A stretch of DNA of 15,559 nucleotides from the NCBI GenBank assembly GCA_023426505.1, contig JAFAAP010000055.1:1-15559 (forward strand), read 5' to 3'. The notes under the pieces were generated by a model that made no database searches, was not told the origin of the DNA, and saw nothing but the letters and a program-made list of their open reading frames with translations. This stretch comes from Pseudomonadota bacterium. Its GTDB lineage: Bacteria; Pseudomonadota; Alphaproteobacteria; Rhizobiales; Beijerinckiaceae. The position numbers and the translations under genes were made by a program. Below are positions 13,874 through 15,559 of the stretch, in pieces; within the stretch, counting starts at the first letter, position 1, and each line of letters begins with the position of its first letter.

Positions 13874-13919
13874 GCGCCATCGCCGGACCTGCGGGTCAAT
13901 CCCGCTCCGTCGATGGCGC
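13874..13919 (-). promoter_or_regulatory. Competing leader hairpin of the ilvB attenuator
   Basis: GCGCCATCG (13911-13919) pairs perfectly with CGATGGCGC (13874-13882). The stem continues inward with CGGA/TCCG and GCGGG/CCCGC around an ATTGA loop. The 5' arm is coding sequence of the leader peptide immediately after its Leu-Ile-Leu-Val-Val codons, so a stalled ribosome would cover it. A released segment, GAGCGGG, can pair imperfectly (6 of 7) with CCCCCTC of the terminator and act as antiterminator. The stems are seen; the switch is inferred. Confidence 0.7.
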
Positions 13920-13946
13920 TCGTACTACGAGAATAAGCTTGCGCAT
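13896..13946 (-). CDS. ilvB leader peptide (16 aa)
   Basis: A 16-codon ORF, MRKLILVVRAPSTERD, runs from ATG (13944-13946) to TGA (13896-13898). Its codons 4-8 are Leu, Ile, Leu, Val, Val (CTT ATT CTC GTA GTA), the three end products of the pathway that the downstream operon starts. A purine-rich GAGAG lies about 10 bases upstream. The ORF sits between a candidate promoter and a hairpin plus intrinsic terminator, the arrangement of classical peptide-mediated attenuation of ilv operons. Translation would stall when charged tRNA-Leu, -Ile or -Val is low, allowing readthrough into ilvB-gst-ilvH. The second GTA Val codon ends 3 bases before the complementary arm of the leader hairpin. Confidence 0.78.
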   Translation of the reverse strand: MRKLILVVRAPSTERD

Positions 13947-13978
13947 TTGTCGCGACTCTCGTTCCAAAAGTTGCGTTG

Positions 13979-14007
13979 ACGCTAAACGAAGAGAATCATT
14001 CGGTCAA
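13979..14007 (-). promoter_or_regulatory. Candidate promoter of the ilvB operon
   Basis: On the reverse strand TTGACC (14002-14007), a 17-base gap and TAGCGT (13979-13984) fit a -35/-10 pair with a good -35. The start of transcription would fall near 13972, about 26 bases before the leader ATG. The -10 match is weak. Confidence 0.35.
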
Positions 14008-14043
14008 GCGGGGTCGAATTTTGCATAAAACAGCCCAGCTTCT

Positions 14044-14904
14044 ATGCTGATTGAAGCTGTTTCGACCAAGAATGACATGACTGATAGCGTCTCTTCAACC
14101 GGCATGACCATGACCGGCACGCGTCTCACCGCCCGGGCGCTTCTGCTGGGCGACCGCATCGACGTGGCAGGACTGGAGCGCAGCGACCTCCTGTCTTCGG
14201 CGCCGATCGCCTTCAAGGCCGGCCAGGACGGCTTCGCGGCCCTCTTTCGCTTCGGCGCGGTCGTCCTGGTGGGCCTGACGCCCCTCGAGGAGGACGACGT
14301 CATCCGCAGCCTGCGCCAGCGCATCACGGGGGAGTTCGCCCGCCGGGAGGAGGAGACGGCGATCATCGAGATCTCGCCGGAACGGGACGATCAGATCCCC
14401 CCTGGCGGCCCGATCTACATCCGCGAATTGTCGACCGAACGCCTGATCGTAATCGCCGACGCCCTCGCGAAGAGCGTGTCGCTCGCGCGCGACGAGCGCG
14501 ATGCCGCCGCCTTCTTCGACATCGTCGAGCCCTTCTCCCGTCACCTTGCGGAAAAGGGTCGCCATCCCGGAGGACGGCGGGAAATCCTCAAGCATGTGGG
14601 CCATGCTCTCCTGGTCCGGCAACGCATTTCCGGCCGCGTTGCTGTGGAGGAGAAGCCAGACGTGCTGTGGGACAGGCCGGATCTGGAACGCCTCTACGCC
14701 CGCCTTGAGGACGAATACGAGCTGAAGGAGCGCGCGGCATCCCTCCACAGAAAGCTCGAGGTCGTCGGAGACACGGCCCAGGCTTTGGCCGACCTCATCG
14801 ATACGGAGCGTTCGCTCAGGCTCGAACTGATCATCGTCCTGCTGATCGTGTTCGAGATCTTCATCACCTTCTATCAGATGTTCACGGGTGCGGCTGGCCA
14901 CTGA
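14044..14904 (+). CDS. RMD1/DUF155-family protein
   Basis: The 286-residue product (longest start) resembles the RMD1/DUF155 (YagE-type) family, known from fungal mitochondria and many proteobacteria but without a clear biochemical role. The soluble part runs from LTARALLLGDRIDVAGLERSD through FAALFRFGAVVLVGLTPLEEDDVI and YIRELSTERLIVIADALAKSV. A charged helical stretch (KLEVVGDTAQALADLIDTERSLRLE) leads into one C-terminal membrane segment at about 258-280 (LELIIVLLIVFEIFITFYQMF). That layout, a large soluble domain with a single tail anchor, is characteristic. The start is uncertain: ATG 14044 has no ribosome-binding site, and ATG 14077, 14104 and 14110 are in frame. It is divergent from the ilvB leader and overlaps the convergent miaA by 23 bases. 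Confidence 0.8.
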   Translation: MLIEAVSTKNDMTDSVSSTGMTMTGTRLTARALLLGDRIDVAGLERSDLLSSAPIAFKAGQDGFAALFRFGAVVLVGLTPLEEDDVIRSLRQRITGEFARREEETAIIEISPERDDQIPPGGPIYIRELSTERLIVIADALAKSVSLARDERDAAAFFDIVEPFSRHLAEKGRHPGGRREILKHVGHALLVRQRISGRVAVEEKPDVLWDRPDLERLYARLEDEYELKERAASLHRKLEVVGDTAQALADLIDTERSLRLELIIVLLIVFEIFITFYQMFTGAAGH

Positions 14905-15559
14905 TTCGGGCCATGGTGGCGTCGAATCCCTGCTCCGGCGCGACCCAGGTCCAGTCCGGCAGCTGGTGTCGGAACCAGGTGAACTGGCGCTTGGCGTAGC
15001 GCCTCGTGTCCCCCTGCCCTCGTGCGATTGCCTCCTCCAGGCCAACCTCGCCCCTCAGATAGGCGAGCAGCCCCGGCACGCCATGGGCCCGCATCGCCGG
15101 CAGCATCGGGTCGAGTTTCCGTTCACCGAGATGCCCGACCTCATGGAGCGCCCCCTGCTCCATCATGGCGAGGAAGCGCTGGTCGATACGACGGCGCAGG
15201 CCCTCCCGTTCCGGAGCCAGGAAGAGCTTGACCAGAGGCGTCCCGCTTAAGGGGCCCGGCTGGCGCGAGCCATGAAAGGACACCAGCGGCTGCCCTGTCG
15301 CGGCGAAGATTTCCAGGGCCCGCTGAATCCTCAGGCGGTCGGAGGGGCGTAGGGTGCGAGCGGTTTCGGGGTCGCGCTCCATCAGAAGCCTGTGGAGCTC
15401 GGGCGTTTCGACCCCTTCGCTTTCCCTGCGAACCTGCTCGCGCACCTCGTCCGGCACAGCCGGCATGTCGGACAGTCCCTCGGTCAGAGCCTTGAAGTAG
15501 AGACCCGTGCCGCCGACGAAGATCGGGACCTTGCCCTCCAGGGCGCGAAGGACCTCGAC
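14882..15559 (-). CDS. miaA: tRNA dimethylallyltransferase, 3' part (5' end outside window)
   Basis: The frame is open from the right edge and stops at 14882, showing 225 residues of a protein that is usually about 300 long. MiaA transfers a dimethylallyl group to A37 of tRNAs reading codons that begin with U, which improves decoding. The visible diagnostic parts are PIFVGGTGLYFKALTEGLSD near the left end of the visible protein, ALEIFAATGQPLVSFH, and the C-terminal YAKRQFTWFRHQLPDW motif. The P-loop and DSRQ-type segment would be upstream of the window. The 3' end overlaps the RMD1-like gene by 23 bases, tail to tail. Proximity of miaA to ilv genes is common in alphaproteobacteria. Confidence 0.94.
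   Translation of the reverse strand, partial: VEVLRALEGKVPIFVGGTGLYFKALTEGLSDMPAVPDEVREQVRRESEGVETPELHRLLMERDPETARTLRPSDRLRIQRALEIFAATGQPLVSFHGSRQPGPLSGTPLVKLFLAPEREGLRRRIDQRFLAMMEQGALHEVGHLGERKLDPMLPAMRAHGVPGLLAYLRGEVGLEEAIARGQGDTRRYAKRQFTWFRHQLPDWTWVAPEQGFDATMARISGQPHP

Noticed and set aside
13982..13999. Five-residue ORF MILFV upstream of the ilvB leader
   Set aside because: Although made of branched-chain residues, it overlaps the candidate ilvB promoter spacer and so probably lies upstream of the transcription start. It also has no ribosome-binding site.
14095..15045. Reverse open frame (316 codons) over the RMD1-like gene
   Set aside because: It overlaps both the RMD1-like gene and the end of miaA in another frame, and has shadow composition with no domain.

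Overview
The window looks like chromosome from a GC-rich alphaproteobacterium, probably of the order Hyphomicrobiales (rhizobia/Methylobacterium/Microvirga-like). This rests on the codon bias, the alphaproteobacterial flavour of LeuA, IlvC and acetolactate synthase, and the miaA-ilv neighbourhood. I cannot name a genus. Most of the window is ordinary housekeeping and amino-acid metabolism. No insertion sequence, CRISPR array or phage gene is visible.

Layout. (1) 1-552 is the C-terminal end of a secreted serralysin-like RTX protein. It is followed by a reverse-strand tRNA-Lys(CTT). (2) 889-2343 is phenylalanine 4-hydroxylase, divergent from an Lrp/AsnC-type regulator whose start is preceded by a perfect 19-bp inverted repeat. 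(3) 2384-4139 (reverse) is leuA with a 31-residue leader peptide containing six Leu codons within seven, followed by alternative base-pairing segments. (4) 4329-7115 holds a small lipoprotein convergent with a tight reverse operon, pdxY-phzF-nudix. (5) 7251-8449 holds a DedA membrane protein, a 50-residue disordered protein whose ribosome-binding site lies in a 16-bp palindrome, and a small membrane ORF that may be frameshifted. (6) 8478-9550 is ilvC with a clean intrinsic terminator. (7) 9760-10752 holds a four-helix membrane protein with an HAHLN motif and a DUF924 protein. (8) 10749-13946 (reverse) is an ilvB-gst-ilvH operon preceded by a 16-residue leader peptide (LILVV run) and a canonical intrinsic terminator, a textbook attenuator arrangement. 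(9) 14044-14904 is an RMD1/DUF155-family protein. (10) 14882 to the right edge is miaA, truncated at its 5' end by the window.

How it fits together. leuA, ilvC, ilvB and ilvH cover acetolactate synthase (first committed step), ketol-acid reductoisomerase and isopropylmalate synthase, the entry points of Ile/Val/Leu synthesis. Two of the three transcription units carry their own leader peptide, one rich in Leu and one mixed Leu/Ile/Val, so each could sense charging of the relevant tRNAs. ilvC has no such leader that I can see. The leader peptides, the glutathione S-transferase gene inside the ilvB-ilvH operon, and the palindromes at the regulator and at the small-protein start are the points most worth following up. 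None is in the feature class of an obviously new multi-gene system.
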